From: Halieaceae bacterium UBA6060 | GTDB taxonomy: Bacteria; Pseudomonadota; Gammaproteobacteria; Pseudomonadales; Halieaceae | Assembly: GCA_002428935.1 (NCBI GenBank) | Contig: DIYG01000177.1 | Coordinates: forward strand, 1 to 6,032 | Direction: 5' to 3' | Length of the DNA: 6,032 nt | Part shown: positions 5,945-6,032 of the stretch, one piece after another | How positions within the stretch are numbered: the stretch's first letter is position 1 | Layout: the number at the start of each line of letters is the position of its first letter | The notes under the pieces: model-generated | Told to the model about the DNA's origin: nothing | Databases searched by the model: none | What the model saw: the letters and a program-made list of their open reading frames with translations, nothing else | Position numbers and translations under genes: made by a program

Positions 5945-5951
5945 GTAGGCC
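5922..5951 (+). terminator. Possible weak terminator hairpin over the VOC stop codon
   Basis: GGCCTGCC (5922-5929) can pair with GGTAGGCC (5944-5951), eight pairs with one G-U, around a 14-nt loop that holds the stop codon region. Only TTGGGG follows, not a T-run, so this is a weak candidate. The remaining bases to 6032 hold no recognisable gene. Confidence 0.25.
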
Positions 5952-6032
5952 TTGGGGCTGACTTGAGAACTGGAGTGGCTCGGGCACCTGGGCGATGATC
6001 GACTGATTCAGGAACCCATCACCTCGGGAACC

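Noticed and set aside
6008..6032. C-terminus of a convergent - strand gene (stop at 6008-6010)
   Set aside because: Only seven codons are visible before the window edge, too few to support a gene.
6011..6032. GGAACC direct repeat (6011-6016 and 6027-6032)
   Set aside because: Six bases repeated once at the window edge is expected by chance.

Overview
The window reads as chromosome of a GC-rich, Gram-negative proteobacterium, most likely a gammaproteobacterium. The evidence is a TonB-dependent outer-membrane receptor, Sec signal peptides on two or three products, and clear AGGAGG-type ribosome binding sites. All supported genes lie on the + strand. I see no tRNA, rRNA, CRISPR array, insertion sequence or prophage gene.

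Layout: (1) 3-305, the C-terminal part of a class I SAM-dependent methyltransferase that enters from the left edge. (2) 303-366, a short gap with a 13-bp direct repeat (12/13 identical) and a perfect TATAAT box. (3) 370-873, a small His-rich exported protein resembling the DUF2946 family. (4) 874-1207, a 334-bp gap without a convincing gene but with several possible hairpins, some mutually exclusive. (5) 1208-3286, a 692-aa TonB-dependent receptor of the copper-receptor (OprC/NosA) type. (6) 3346-4686, a secreted zinc-dependent phospholipase C / S1-P1 nuclease family protein whose ribosome binding site can be buried in a 9-bp hairpin. (7) 4687-4766, a gap with a strong 8+3 bp hairpin. (8) 4767-5411 and 5411-5944, a translationally coupled pair: a carboxymuconolactone-decarboxylase-like protein without the CxxC motif, and a two-module VOC (glyoxalase/dioxygenase superfamily) protein. 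(9) 5945-6032, 88 bases with a possible weak hairpin and nothing else assignable.

The DUF2946-like protein and the OprC-type receptor fit together as a copper (or related soft-metal) handling locus at the cell envelope. DUF2946 proteins are often found beside TonB copper receptors, and the receptor keeps the GxxxMDPP signature and an HxM loop. The most notable point is that the Cys of the OprC-type CxxxM-HxM copper site appears to be Gly (Gly95), while Met99, His277 and Met279 remain. The P1/PLC-like enzyme may be co-transcribed with the receptor because the gap is only 59 bp, but its substrate cannot be read from sequence. The CMD-VOC pair looks like a separate small catabolic or detoxification unit.

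I do not see a clearly new multi-gene system. The best leads are the altered copper site, the ribosome-binding-site hairpin at 3307-3343 and the structured leader at 885-1169.
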